Positions 37,420-44,929 of a stretch of 64,000 bases of DNA are shown piece after piece. The DNA lies in contig NZ_CP102930.1 in NCBI RefSeq assembly GCF_025558485.1, positions 868,001 through 932,000 of the forward strand, given 5' to 3'. Every line of letters starts with the position of its first letter. Position 1 is the stretch's first letter. This stretch comes from Bdellovibrio bacteriovorus (GTDB taxonomy: Bacteria; Bdellovibrionota; Bdellovibrionia; Bdellovibrionales; Bdellovibrionaceae). A program made the position numbers and the translations under genes. The notes under the pieces were generated by a model, which saw only the letters and a program-made list of their open reading frames with translations, had not been told where the DNA came from and ran no database searches.

Positions 37420-37445
37420 GAAAAAACAATCTTTCAAAAAGGGAA

Positions 37446-37640
37446 CTAGTCGTTCCAACCTTTTCTGGATTTTTTAACAGCGCGTTTACGAGCTGCTAGA
37501 GACTTCTTTTTAAGTCTTACAGAAGGTTTTTCAAAGTTTTCGCGTTTTTTAACTTCAGAAAGGATACCTGCTTTTTCGCAAGACTTTTTGAATTTTCTGA
37601 ACGCAGATTCAAAAGACTCACCGTCTTTGATCTTAACCAT
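37446..37640 (-). CDS. rpsU: Ribosomal protein S21
   Basis: Start chosen at the internal Met (37640), giving the normal S21 opening [21 protein letters not shown]; a 5-residue extension is open but not normal. 64 residues with a very basic C-terminus ([15 protein letters not shown]). S21 helps the 30S subunit initiate translation. It is the first gene of the rpsU-yqeY-dnaG-rpoD cluster, with a promoter seen upstream. Confidence 0.96.
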   Translation of the reverse strand: MVKIKDGESFESAFRKFKKSCEKAGILSEVKKRENFEKPSVRLKKKSLAARKRAVKKSRKGWND

Positions 37641-37694
37641 TGCCACGACAATCACCTTCCCTTCTGAGTGGAATTATGAATTTGAGAGAAAGAG

Positions 37695-37723
37695 TGTATA
37701 ACAAAGCAGCAGAAAAGGGGCAA
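37695..37723 (-). promoter_or_regulatory. rpsU: Probable rpsU promoter
   Basis: On the minus strand TTGCCC (complement of 37718-37723) and TATACA (complement of 37695-37700) are 17 bases apart; the -10 lies about 55 bases upstream of the rpsU start. Each box matches 4 of 6 consensus bases. Confidence 0.5.
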
Positions 37724-37819
37724 GTCTCGGGGTCCTGACGCGATGAATTATTCACGCCTCTGCACATTTTGATTGAAACACCCCTAAAGGAATGCGGAAA
37801 TCGCAACAGAGGGGACCCT

Positions 37820-38881
37820 ATGAAATTACTTATCTATTTGATATTACTAGTATTCGTTGGAACTAGTCACGCTCACGCCTGGGAAGACTTTTACATTCTA
37901 AAGCCCGGCCAACTGCATTTTGAACGGACCGTTTCCCAGAAATTCTCTCACTTTTCCCAGTCGGACTGCCGTTCTCGCATCCCGCAGATCACCTGTGTCG
38001 TGAATCCCGCTCAGAATCCGCAGGAATCCCGCCAGTGCCAGGAAGACAGCTCCAGTGCCGCTGCGGCGCTAGAAAAGATCCACGATATTCTGCCGCCAAA
38101 ACTGCAAAAAGTTTTCTGCGGACTGGATGTCATCTATATCGAAAACGAACTGGAATCTTTGGCTTATGCCGGAATCATCCAAGCCGATGCCCAAGGAAAC
38201 GTTCGCGGGTCCTTTATGGGAATCCGCCGCGCTTTGGTTGAACAGAACTACGACGCCACCTCTGTGCTAGGCTGGAAGGAACAAAAGGCCTTCGGTATCA
38301 AGGCGCCTCCGTTTGTTCATCTGCCTGAAGGTCCGCGTGTGGATGTGACTCTGCCGGCGTCTTTATCTGCGCTTCACTACATTATCGCGCATGAGTTCGC
38401 CCACATCCTGGATTTCGCAAATTCTGCCAACAACTTCATTTGTCCGGAAGGGGTCACCTGCAATCTGTCAGAGTGGAATCCGGAAGAGTTCAAAAAGCTG
38501 ACCCCTAAAGATGGTTCCTGGTCAGCACTAAGCTGGAAAAATCCTCTGGAGCCCTTGCCGGAACAGAAGTTCCCTCTGTGGAGCAAGCTTTGTTTCTATG
38601 GCTGTTCAGAACAATTGGGACTTGAAGACATCGAGGCGTTTTATCATCAACTGAATCCCACAAACTTCGTATCGACCTACGCCGCCGTCAGCCCTTTTGA
38701 GGACTTTGCAGAAAGCCTGACCTTTGCGGTGATGGCCGAACATGACGACTTCCAATACCTGATTCAAACCCCTTATGCGTCCTATTCCCTTGAGGCCAAG
38801 TGGCGGGACAGCGGTCCAAAGAAAATCTGGATGCAGGACTTCCTGAACCGCGATCTGAAATACCCAAGCCCTTTGAAATAG
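37820..38881 (+). CDS. Secreted zinc metallopeptidase-like protein
   Basis: Started at ATG 37820 after GAGGGGA; it gives the signal peptide MKLLIYLILLVFVGTSHAHA. The 353-residue product has a zincin HExxH motif (HEFAHILDFAN, about residue 192) and a downstream acidic residue in FEDFAESL (about 295) that could be the third ligand. Six or more cysteines suggest disulfides. Family not identified; the motif is direct, catalytic activity is inference. It is followed by a hairpin that abuts the next gene. Confidence 0.7.
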   Translation: MKLLIYLILLVFVGTSHAHAWEDFYILKPGQLHFERTVSQKFSHFSQSDCRSRIPQITCVVNPAQNPQESRQCQEDSSSAAAALEKIHDILPPKLQKVFCGLDVIYIENELESLAYAGIIQADAQGNVRGSFMGIRRALVEQNYDATSVLGWKEQKAFGIKAPPFVHLPEGPRVDVTLPASLSALHYIIAHEFAHILDFANSANNFICPEGVTCNLSEWNPEEFKKLTPKDGSWSALSWKNPLEPLPEQKFPLWSKLCFYGCSEQLGLEDIEAFYHQLNPTNFVSTYAAVSPFEDFAESLTFAVMAEHDDFQYLIQTPYASYSLEAKWRDSGPKKIWMQDFLNRDLKYPSPLK

Positions 38882-38886
38882 TTTAT

Positions 38887-38922
38887 AAAAAAGAGAACGA
38901 CTTAACAGGAGTTCTCTTTTTT
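38887..38922 (+). terminator. Terminator hairpin whose T run touches the terC start codon
   Basis: A 12-bp stem, AAAAAAGAGAAC / GTTCTCTTTTTT, with a 12-base loop. The T run ends at 38922 and the ATG of terC is at 38923. The AGGAG ribosome site of terC is at 38907-38911, in the loop. Confidence 0.7.
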
Positions 38923-39675
38923 ATGACCGAAATGCTTGCGAACCCACAAATCTGGATCGCCTTTTTCACCCTTTTTGCCCTGGAACTTGTTCTGGGTATC
39001 GACAACGTTATCTTCATTTCCATTTTGGCCGGAAAACTTCCTAAAGAGCAGCAGAACAAAGCCCGCATGATGGGTCTGGGACTAGCTGTGATCACGCGTG
39101 TGATTCTGCTGTTCTCATTATCATGGATCATCGGATTGACCGAGCCTTTGTTTGAGGTTCTGGGTCAGGAAATCTCCGGACGGGATCTGATCTTGTTGTT
39201 GGGAGGTCTGTTCCTGATCGTGAAAAGCACAATGGAAATTCATCACAAACTGGAAGGCGTCGAAGGCAGCCAGTCCAATACTGTCGCTCATTCTTTCAAT
39301 GCTGTCATCGTGCAGATTCTGCTGCTGGATGTGGTTTTCTCTCTGGATTCGGTCATCACCGCGGTTGGGATGGTGAATGAAATTGCTGTGATGATTGCCG
39401 CCGTGGTTCTTTCTGCCGGCGTGATGATCGTGTCAGCAAAAACTATCAGCGATTTTGTGGACTCACACCCTTCCCTGAAAATTCTGGCCTTGAGCTTCCT
39501 TCTGATGATCGGCTTTACTTTGATCGTTGAATCCCTGGAAGTTCATATTCCGAAAGGATATGTGTACTTCGCGATGGCCTTCTCTGTCGGCGTGGAAATG
39601 CTGAACATTCGCATGCGTCGCAAGAAACCCACAGAGCCTGTTAAACTTCGTGAAAGAATCGCAGAGGAAAAATAA
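38923..39675 (+). CDS. TerC-family membrane protein
   Basis: Started at ATG 38923 (MTEMLANPQIWIAFFTLF), with AGGAG 11 bases upstream in the loop of the preceding hairpin; the frame is open back to 38800 inside the previous gene. The 250-residue product has seven or so membrane segments and the TerC signatures ELVLGIDNVIFISIL and LLLDVVFSLDSVITA. TerC proteins are linked to tellurite resistance and to loading of exported metal enzymes with manganese. It overlaps the tadA stop/start by one base (TAATG). Confidence 0.88.
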   Translation: MTEMLANPQIWIAFFTLFALELVLGIDNVIFISILAGKLPKEQQNKARMMGLGLAVITRVILLFSLSWIIGLTEPLFEVLGQEISGRDLILLLGGLFLIVKSTMEIHHKLEGVEGSQSNTVAHSFNAVIVQILLLDVVFSLDSVITAVGMVNEIAVMIAAVVLSAGVMIVSAKTISDFVDSHPSLKILALSFLLMIGFTLIVESLEVHIPKGYVYFAMAFSVGVEMLNIRMRRKKPTEPVKLRERIAEEK

Positions 39676-40607
39676 TGACCACCCCAGCCCTCGATGAAAA
39701 ATGGATGAAAAAGGCTTTGCAACTGGCACGCAAAGCCGCCGTGCGGGATGAAGTTCCCGTCGCCGCCATTGTCGTGGGTCCTGAGGGGCTGATCTCCTAT
39801 GCGATCAACACCCGCGAGCGACAGCAAACTCCCCTGGGGCACGCTGAAATGCTGGCACTGCATAAGGCCTCGCAAAAGCGCGGAAGCTGGCGGCTGAGTG
39901 ATTGCACTTTGTACGTCACCCTTGAACCTTGTATTATGTGCGCTGGCGCCATTCAGCAATCGCGCATCGCACGCGTGGTTTATGGAGCCACAGACCCTAA
40001 AGCTGGCGGCGTCAGCAGCCTTTATCAGATTCTGCATGATTCCCGCCTGAATCATCAGGTGGAGGTCACAGACGGCATTCTGGAAAATGAATGCAGCAGC
40101 CTGTTACAAGGCTTCTTCAAAGACCGCAGAGACGAAAAAAAAATCGACAAGGCCCGGAAAAATTATCGCGAAAGAGCCTCTGTCGTGGTTTTGCACAACA
40201 GTCAGGTTCTGGGCTTTCACGCCGTTGATCCCACTTCCGAAGTGCCCTATTTTTTCCTGCCCGGCGGAGCCATTGAAGCCGGCGAAACACCGGCCCAGTC
40301 CGCCGCCCGCGAATGTCTGGAAGAAACCGGATACCGCGTGCGCATTCTGGAGGAAACTGCTTTCGAGCGAAAATACGACTTCCCCTGGGATGGAAAAATT
40401 CATGCCTGCAAAACCACGTTCTTTGTCGGCATTCTGGATCAAAACTGGGTGGCGCCCAAGCAAGTTGAGGATGCCTCTTATCACCGGGGTGTGGAATGGA
40501 TTGATGAAAAGACCGCCTCTGACGTCTTTTCCTACAGCAAAGACATCCTTTGGGCCGTGCAAAAACTTCTGAAAACAGCCAAAAAGAAAAATCAATCCCG
40601 ACGATAA
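39675..40607 (+). CDS. tadA: TadA tRNA adenosine deaminase fused to a Nudix hydrolase
   Basis: Residues 1-160 are TadA, which turns A34 into inosine in tRNA-Arg: HAEML (zinc His and catalytic Glu, about 56-58), the PCIMC zinc pair (about 86-90) and the usual DEKWMKKALQLARKAA start. Residues about 165-300 are a Nudix domain with the complete box GGAIEAGETPAQSAARECLE...TGY (about 197-219), normally cutting nucleoside diphosphate compounds. No stop or frameshift separates them. The Nudix part could clean nucleotides or be a regulator; its substrate is unknown. Confidence 0.88.
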   Translation: MTTPALDEKWMKKALQLARKAAVRDEVPVAAIVVGPEGLISYAINTRERQQTPLGHAEMLALHKASQKRGSWRLSDCTLYVTLEPCIMCAGAIQQSRIARVVYGATDPKAGGVSSLYQILHDSRLNHQVEVTDGILENECSSLLQGFFKDRRDEKKIDKARKNYRERASVVVLHNSQVLGFHAVDPTSEVPYFFLPGGAIEAGETPAQSAARECLEETGYRVRILEETAFERKYDFPWDGKIHACKTTFFVGILDQNWVAPKQVEDASYHRGVEWIDEKTASDVFSYSKDILWAVQKLLKTAKKKNQSRR

Positions 40608-40632
40608 CCCCCCGAAACCAGAAATAAATTTA

Positions 40633-40652
40633 CAGGGGACAGGGCCCCTGTT
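40633..40652 (+). promoter_or_regulatory. Hairpin in the helicase leader
   Basis: ACAGGGG / CCCCTGT, 7 bp with a 6-base loop, ends 14 bases before the helicase ATG and lacks a T run. It could hold the ribosome entry region. Confidence 0.3.
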
Positions 40653-40666
40653 AGAAGTCTGGTCTG

Positions 40667-41398
40667 ATGACTACTACAAAATTTACTGATCTTCCTCTTA
40701 TTGCCCCTCTTCAATTTTCTTTAAAAGAAGCAGGTTACGAAACTCCAACACCTATTCAGTTGGCGGCTATTCCTGTCATTCTTGAAGGGCATGATCTGCT
40801 GGGAATTGCACAAACCGGCACGGGAAAGACTGCGGCCTTCTCTTTGCCAATCCTGCAAAATCTGGCAAAACACACACGCAAGATCGAACCCAAGTCCCCG
40901 CGCGCACTGATATTAACTCCAACACGTGAACTGGCAATTCAGATTCATGAAAATATCGAGGCCTACAGCAAGCACTTAAAAATGCACCACACGGTTATTT
41001 TTGGCGGTGTGGGACAGAATCCGCAGGTCAAAGCTTTGCAAAGTGGCGTGGATATTCTGGTGGCCACACCGGGCCGTCTGCTGGATTTGCACAATCAAAA
41101 GTTCCTGAAGCTGGATCGCGTGGAAATCTTCGTTCTGGATGAGGCAGACCGTATGCTGGATATGGGCTTCATGCAGGATATTAAGAAAATCCTTCCTCTG
41201 CTTCCACAGAAACGTCACAACCTCTTCTTCTCTGCGACGATGCCGCACGAAATTCAGACTCTTGCCAATCGCATTCTGGTGAATCCCAAGAAAGTGGAAG
41301 TGACTCCGGTTTCCTCCACCGCCGAAAAAGTCGAGCAGCGTGTGATGTTCGTGGAGAAACCTCAAAAGCTGGATCTGTTGCAACAGTTTGCAAAGTAG
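40667..41398 (+). CDS. DEAD-box RNA helicase, N-terminal RecA domain (gene interrupted)
   Basis: The 243-codon frame holds the first RecA-like lobe of a RhlE-type helicase: Q motif ([10 protein letters not shown]...TPIQ), Walker [36 protein letters not shown] ([13 protein letters not shown]) and SAT. It ends at a TAG at 41396-41398, about where the inter-lobe linker reads [10 protein letters not shown]. The second lobe continues at 41515 after foreign sequence. The frame is not a natural short protein: lobe 2 motifs IV and V are missing. Confidence 0.9.
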   Translation: MTTTKFTDLPLIAPLQFSLKEAGYETPTPIQLAAIPVILEGHDLLGIAQTGTGKTAAFSLPILQNLAKHTRKIEPKSPRALILTPTRELAIQIHENIEAYSKHLKMHHTVIFGGVGQNPQVKALQSGVDILVATPGRLLDLHNQKFLKLDRVEIFVLDEADRMLDMGFMQDIKKILPLLPQKRHNLFFSATMPHEIQTLANRILVNPKKVEVTPVSSTAEKVEQRVMFVEKPQKLDLLQQFAK

Positions 41399-41514
41399 CA
41401 GTGACTTGTTTGCCAGTACCGATAACACGCAACAACTACGGCATACGAGTTTTCAGCTCGTGACTGGAGTTCAGACGTGTGCTCTCCGATCTACGATGAA
41501 CGTAGCTTCCGCAT
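41399..41514 (+). other. Sequencing-adapter-like insert and fold-back repeat
   Basis: Positions 41438-41449 match the P7 flow-cell tail (ACGGCATACGAG), 41450-41459 fit a two-base tail plus an 8-base index, and 41460-41492 match the read-2 adapter GTGACTGGAGTTC...CCGATCT with one T missing. Then 41493-41508 is the reverse complement of 41523-41538. This is library-construction artefact, not biology. Confidence 0.93.
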
Positions 41515-41538
41515 ATCCCCGAAAGCTACGTTCATCGT
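41493..41538. repeat. 16-bp fold-back inverted repeat
   Basis: ACGATGAACGTAGCTT (41493-41508) is the exact complement of AAGCTACGTTCATCGT (41523-41538), with a 14-base spacer. The right arm is helicase coding sequence (SYVHR), so the left arm is a copied-back strand next to the adapter. Confidence 0.9.
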
Positions 41539-41859
41539 ATCGGAAGAACCGCCCGTGCCGGAGCGGAAGGTATTTCCATTTCCTTCTGTACTGCGGAAGA
41601 AAAATCTTTCCTGTTCGCAATTGAAAAAATCACGCGCACTAAAGTCACTGTTGTCGAAGATCAGCCGTTCCATTCTGATGATGCCGCCAATGCGGCCATC
41701 ATGACTGTTGGAAAAGCCAAAGCCATTCTGGAAGGACAGCGTTTGCAGAACAAGGCAAAACACAGACCTTCTGGCGGGAATAAACGCCCAGTTGCCAAAG
41801 GCGAAGGCCCTCGCGTAAAATCGACTCCATGGCACAAAAGGAAGCGATCCAAAAACTAG
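41515..41859 (+). pseudogene. DEAD-box helicase, C-terminal fragment
   Basis: Read from 41515 this frame gives IPESYVHRIGRTARAGAEG, which is motif VI of the second RecA lobe, then about 95 residues with a basic tail (KRPVAKGEGPRVKSTPWHKRKRSKN) ending at TAG 41857. About 85-90 residues (motifs IV and V) between the two fragments are absent, replaced by the adapter stretch. The true gene is probably intact in the organism. Its last 31 bases overlap the start of the M48 gene. Confidence 0.9.
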
Positions 41860-42845
41860 ATGATGTATTGAAACAATGGACCAGCACCCCAATGGGACGA
41901 AGAACCTTCTTGGCTTCGCTCCCACTTCTGATGGCGGCCTGTGCAACAGAACAGCACCGCCAGCGTGAGGGAAATCTGCGTGGGGACGAGACATCCCTGA
42001 CTGTGGCAGACGAAAAGCGCATGACTTCGGAAGTTCTTCCGCAAATGCGCAAAGACTACCCAGCCATCCAAAATCCCCAGCTACAATCCTATATCAGTCA
42101 ACTAGGTCGCAAGATCGTCTCTGCCAATAGCCTGGAAGGCCATCCTTACAACTATAACTTTACAGCCGTTGATGTCGGCTATGTGAATGCTTTTGCTCTT
42201 CCGGCGGGAACTGTGTTTATCACGGCTCCCCTAATTGCGATGGCGGATTCTGAAGCTGAACTTGCCGGGGTCATCGGGCATGAAGTCGGTCACATCAAAG
42301 CCCGCCACACTGCCATCCGCATGGATGCTGCAAAGAAAGCCGAGGGCAAATCCTGGATGTATGCCGCGGGTGGCGGACTGCTGGGTGGTGCTTTAGGTTA
42401 TGGACTGGGAAAAATGCTGTGCAAACAAGGTGACGACGAGTGTATGCAAAAAGCGACCTTGTATGGAGCTGCCGCCGGAGCCGGTGGTGGTTTGTTGATT
42501 CAGAAGTACGCCTTTATGGCCAATTCCCGTGAAGACGAAATGGAAGCAGACCGTATCGGTTTCCGAACTTCCGTGGCCGCAGGTTATGACAAAGATAAAG
42601 TCGGTCTTTTCTATGACAAGCTTCTAAAGATGGAAGAGCAAAACAAAGGGCAACAAAACGCTTTAATGACGTCACTGGCCGATGCCATGAGCACTCACCC
42701 GCCAAGTCGTGAACGTGTCACCCAGATGAATCAGATGGCTGCGGAACAAGCTCGCAATCCGCGCGCCATCACATCGACCAAGGAATTTGATCGCATGAAA
42801 GCCCTGTGCACGGAGCTTGCGAAAAAGAAACAGCAAAAGAGCTAA
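41829..42845 (+). CDS. M48-family metallopeptidase, Tat-type lipoprotein
   Basis: A 338-residue protein. The N-terminus has a twin-arginine signal (GRRTFLASLPLLMAAC) that ends in a lipobox Cys, so it should be folded in the cytoplasm, exported by Tat and lipid-anchored. The catalytic zinc motif is HEVGH at about 151-155, with a third acidic ligand in EDEMEADRIGF. A Gly-rich hydrophobic insert (GGGLLGGALGYGLGK) follows. The BepA/Oma1-like layout suggests protein quality control in the envelope. The start overlaps the helicase 3' end. Confidence 0.82.
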   Translation: MAQKEAIQKLDDVLKQWTSTPMGRRTFLASLPLLMAACATEQHRQREGNLRGDETSLTVADEKRMTSEVLPQMRKDYPAIQNPQLQSYISQLGRKIVSANSLEGHPYNYNFTAVDVGYVNAFALPAGTVFITAPLIAMADSEAELAGVIGHEVGHIKARHTAIRMDAAKKAEGKSWMYAAGGGLLGGALGYGLGKMLCKQGDDECMQKATLYGAAAGAGGGLLIQKYAFMANSREDEMEADRIGFRTSVAAGYDKDKVGLFYDKLLKMEEQNKGQQNALMTSLADAMSTHPPSRERVTQMNQMAAEQARNPRAITSTKEFDRMKALCTELAKKKQQKS

Positions 42846-43651
42846 AGATCGTAGGATTTTTCGACAGTTTTCTGGGGGCCTCGGCAGGCCTCCAGGAACT
42901 TTTTCACCAAGGGTTCCGATGAAAGGAATCTGGCTTCATTATCAATGTGAAATTCCGGATGCCATTGAACACCGACAAAGAACGCATCTGTTGTGGAACT
43001 AAAGGCCTCCACCAAACCATCCGGCGATCGCGCCTCTACTTGCAGCCCATTTCCCAACTTTTTAACGCCCTGATGGTGAATAGAGACAATCTCCCCGCCA
43101 GAGGAATACATGCCTTGTAACAATCCACCAGGTTCAATATCCACTGTGTGGGTCAGCTTTTCATACAGCTCGGATTTAAAGTGCGTCATGTCGCTGGGAA
43201 GCTGAGTGGGTAAATCCTGGAAAAGAGTTCCGCCCTTAAAGACGTTCATCAACTGAAAGCCCCGGCAAATTCCCAATACAGGTTTATTGCGGGTGACAAA
43301 GGCTTTTAATAACTTCAATTCATAGCGATCGCGGATCGGGTCGATCCGGTGGTTGGCCATAAGCTCCAGCGGTTCTTCACCATACACGGTCGGAGAAATA
43401 TCCACCCCACCCTGCAACACCAAACCATCCAGAATTTCGGCATACTGATGCACGTTCAGATCATCTTTTTCCAAAAGACCGGAAGATTCCAAAGAAGGAA
43501 TCATAAAGACAAGATCGCCGTGCTTGGCGATCAAATGCGCCAGACTTTGCTCAAGATACTGAATAGTTTTGCCTTTGATCTCAAAACTTTCCGGTGTCTG
43601 ATGCAAAAACCGAGGGGAAAGACCTATAAGTAAAGGTTTTGCTGCGTCCAC
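42842..43651 (-). CDS. Class-I amidotransferase-like gamma-glutamyl hydrolase (peptidase C26)
   Basis: The 269-residue protein is like PuuD, which hydrolyses gamma-glutamyl-GABA. The nucleophile is in GICRGFQLMN (Cys about 135), with GGTLFQDL after it, HTVDIEPGG, and the His/Glu pair in VQWHPEFH near the end. The fold and motif order are complete. Substrate is not certain; gamma-glutamyl amines or folyl-polyglutamates are options. The convergent M48 gene overlaps by 4 bases. Confidence 0.85.
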   Translation of the reverse strand: MDAAKPLLIGLSPRFLHQTPESFEIKGKTIQYLEQSLAHLIAKHGDLVFMIPSLESSGLLEKDDLNVHQYAEILDGLVLQGGVDISPTVYGEEPLELMANHRIDPIRDRYELKLLKAFVTRNKPVLGICRGFQLMNVFKGGTLFQDLPTQLPSDMTHFKSELYEKLTHTVDIEPGGLLQGMYSSGGEIVSIHHQGVKKLGNGLQVEARSPDGLVEAFSSTTDAFFVGVQWHPEFHIDNEARFLSSEPLVKKFLEACRGPQKTVEKSYDL

Positions 43652-43793
43652 ATTTTAAGTGTGGACCCAAAAGAAGAACATGTCGATAGACTTTGCCGTT
43701 TCGCAAGAATTTTACGACCTCTGGCCAACAGATAGAAATAGAGGTCGGCCAAAGGGGTTCAAGCGCAAGGAGGAGCAAAGCCTCACTCACTCG

Positions 43794-44513
43794 CTAGTCG
43801 TGGGCTTCCAAGCGGTAGCCTAAGGATGGCACAGCCACGATACGGCCGTTGAATTTGCTGATTTTGCGTTTCAGATAGTTGATCTGCGAATCGACATTGC
43901 GGGAAGTGACTTCCGTATCGCCCCAGATTTCTGAAAGACATTTTTCACGAGTGACCAGATTGTTCTTTCCCGCCACCAAAAGCTTCAGAATATCGAACTG
44001 TTTAGGCGTCAGGTTTACCTCGTCCCCATCCACAAAAACCTGACGGGACAGAAGGTTCATTTTCAAGTTCGCCGCATTCAGTTCAGAAGCCGTTTCGGTT
44101 TCTTTTTCTGAAAGACGAGCTTTAATTCGCAAAATCAGTTCTTTAACATGGAAAGGTTTGGAAATGAAATCATCCGCACCTGTTTCAAAAGCCTTGATAC
44201 GTTCATCAATCGTCGCCGCACCGGAAACAAAGATGATCGGCGTGTTTTTAGTCGTATCGCTTTCGCGCACCATACGGCACACATCCACACCCATCACTCC
44301 CGGCATTTTATAGTCGAGAAGAATCAGGTCCGGGCGTTTTTCATTAATCAGACGAAACGCAGATGTGCTGTCTGAAGTGTAAGAACACTCGTAGGTCGAG
44401 CTAAGAATCTCGGCAAGAAGCTTACAGCTCTCTTCATAGTCATCTACAATTACGATTTTTTTTGCGCCCAAGTCCGTTCCCCTTAAAGGAGTGGAAGTTG
44501 TAAACATGTTCAT
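43794..44513 (-). CDS. OmpR-family response regulator
   Basis: A 239-residue regulator: receiver domain with KIVIVDDYE, the phospho-acceptor Asp in ILLDYKMPGVMG (about 67), and FVSGAA and ISKPFHVKEL, then a winged-helix DNA-binding domain of the OmpR/PhoB type (LTPKQFDILKLLVAG, VDSQINYLKRKI, VPSLGYRLE). The first 15 residues before the receiver are a leader; Met3 is an alternative start. No kinase gene lies beside it, so it is an orphan in this window. Confidence 0.9.
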   Translation of the reverse strand: MNMFTTSTPLRGTDLGAKKIVIVDDYEESCKLLAEILSSTYECSYTSDSTSAFRLINEKRPDLILLDYKMPGVMGVDVCRMVRESDTTKNTPIIFVSGAATIDERIKAFETGADDFISKPFHVKELILRIKARLSEKETETASELNAANLKMNLLSRQVFVDGDEVNLTPKQFDILKLLVAGKNNLVTREKCLSEIWGDTEVTSRNVDSQINYLKRKISKFNGRIVAVPSLGYRLEAHD

Positions 44514-44566
44514 ATTTGAAGCATCACCCGATCAGGTGAAAAGTGCAAGCTGTACAGGGTCCAGTT

Positions 44567-44929
44567 TTACATTCCCTTAAATTTAATGCGCTTACTCTCA
44601 AGGATCTTCTTCAATTGATCACGCTTATCGCCCTGAATTTCGATCATCCCGGATTTTTCGCCCAGGATGTGGGTTCCACCGACTCCACATTTAGCTTTCA
44701 ATTCCTTCGCCAAGGTCTTTAGATAGGTCTCATTTCTGGGAAAACCATCCAAAACCGTGACGATCTTACCGCCCCGTCCGCTTTTTTCCATGCGAAAAAT
44801 AACAGTAAATTGGCCGTCCTGCACAGCTTCTTCAGGCTGGCAGCGGCATTCGGCTTTCAATTCCTTGCAATCGGGACAAGTGACATTGTCCCGGGGATCT
44901 GTACTAAAAACTAAGCGAGTATTTTTCAC
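44567..44929 (-). CDS. yciH: SUI1/eIF1-like translation factor
   Basis: The 120-residue protein has the SUI1 fold: RMEKSGRGGKIVTVLDGF, AKELKAKCGVGGTHIL and EIQGDKRDQLKKILE are the known motifs. The N-terminus has CPDC and CRC cysteines, possibly a zinc ribbon. E. coli YciH affects start-codon selection and stress translation. It begins at GTG 44927-44929, overlapping the stop of spoVR by 3-4 bases (GTGA), and so is coupled to it. Confidence 0.9.
   Translation of the reverse strand: MKNTRLVFSTDPRDNVTCPDCKELKAECRCQPEEAVQDGQFTVIFRMEKSGRGGKIVTVLDGFPRNETYLKTLAKELKAKCGVGGTHILGEKSGMIEIQGDKRDQLKKILESKRIKFKGM

Noticed and set aside
41399..41514. A mobile element or recombination site in the helicase
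   Set aside because: The match to adapter order (P7 tail, index, read-2 primer) and the fold-back repeat explain it better; no transposase or target duplication is seen.
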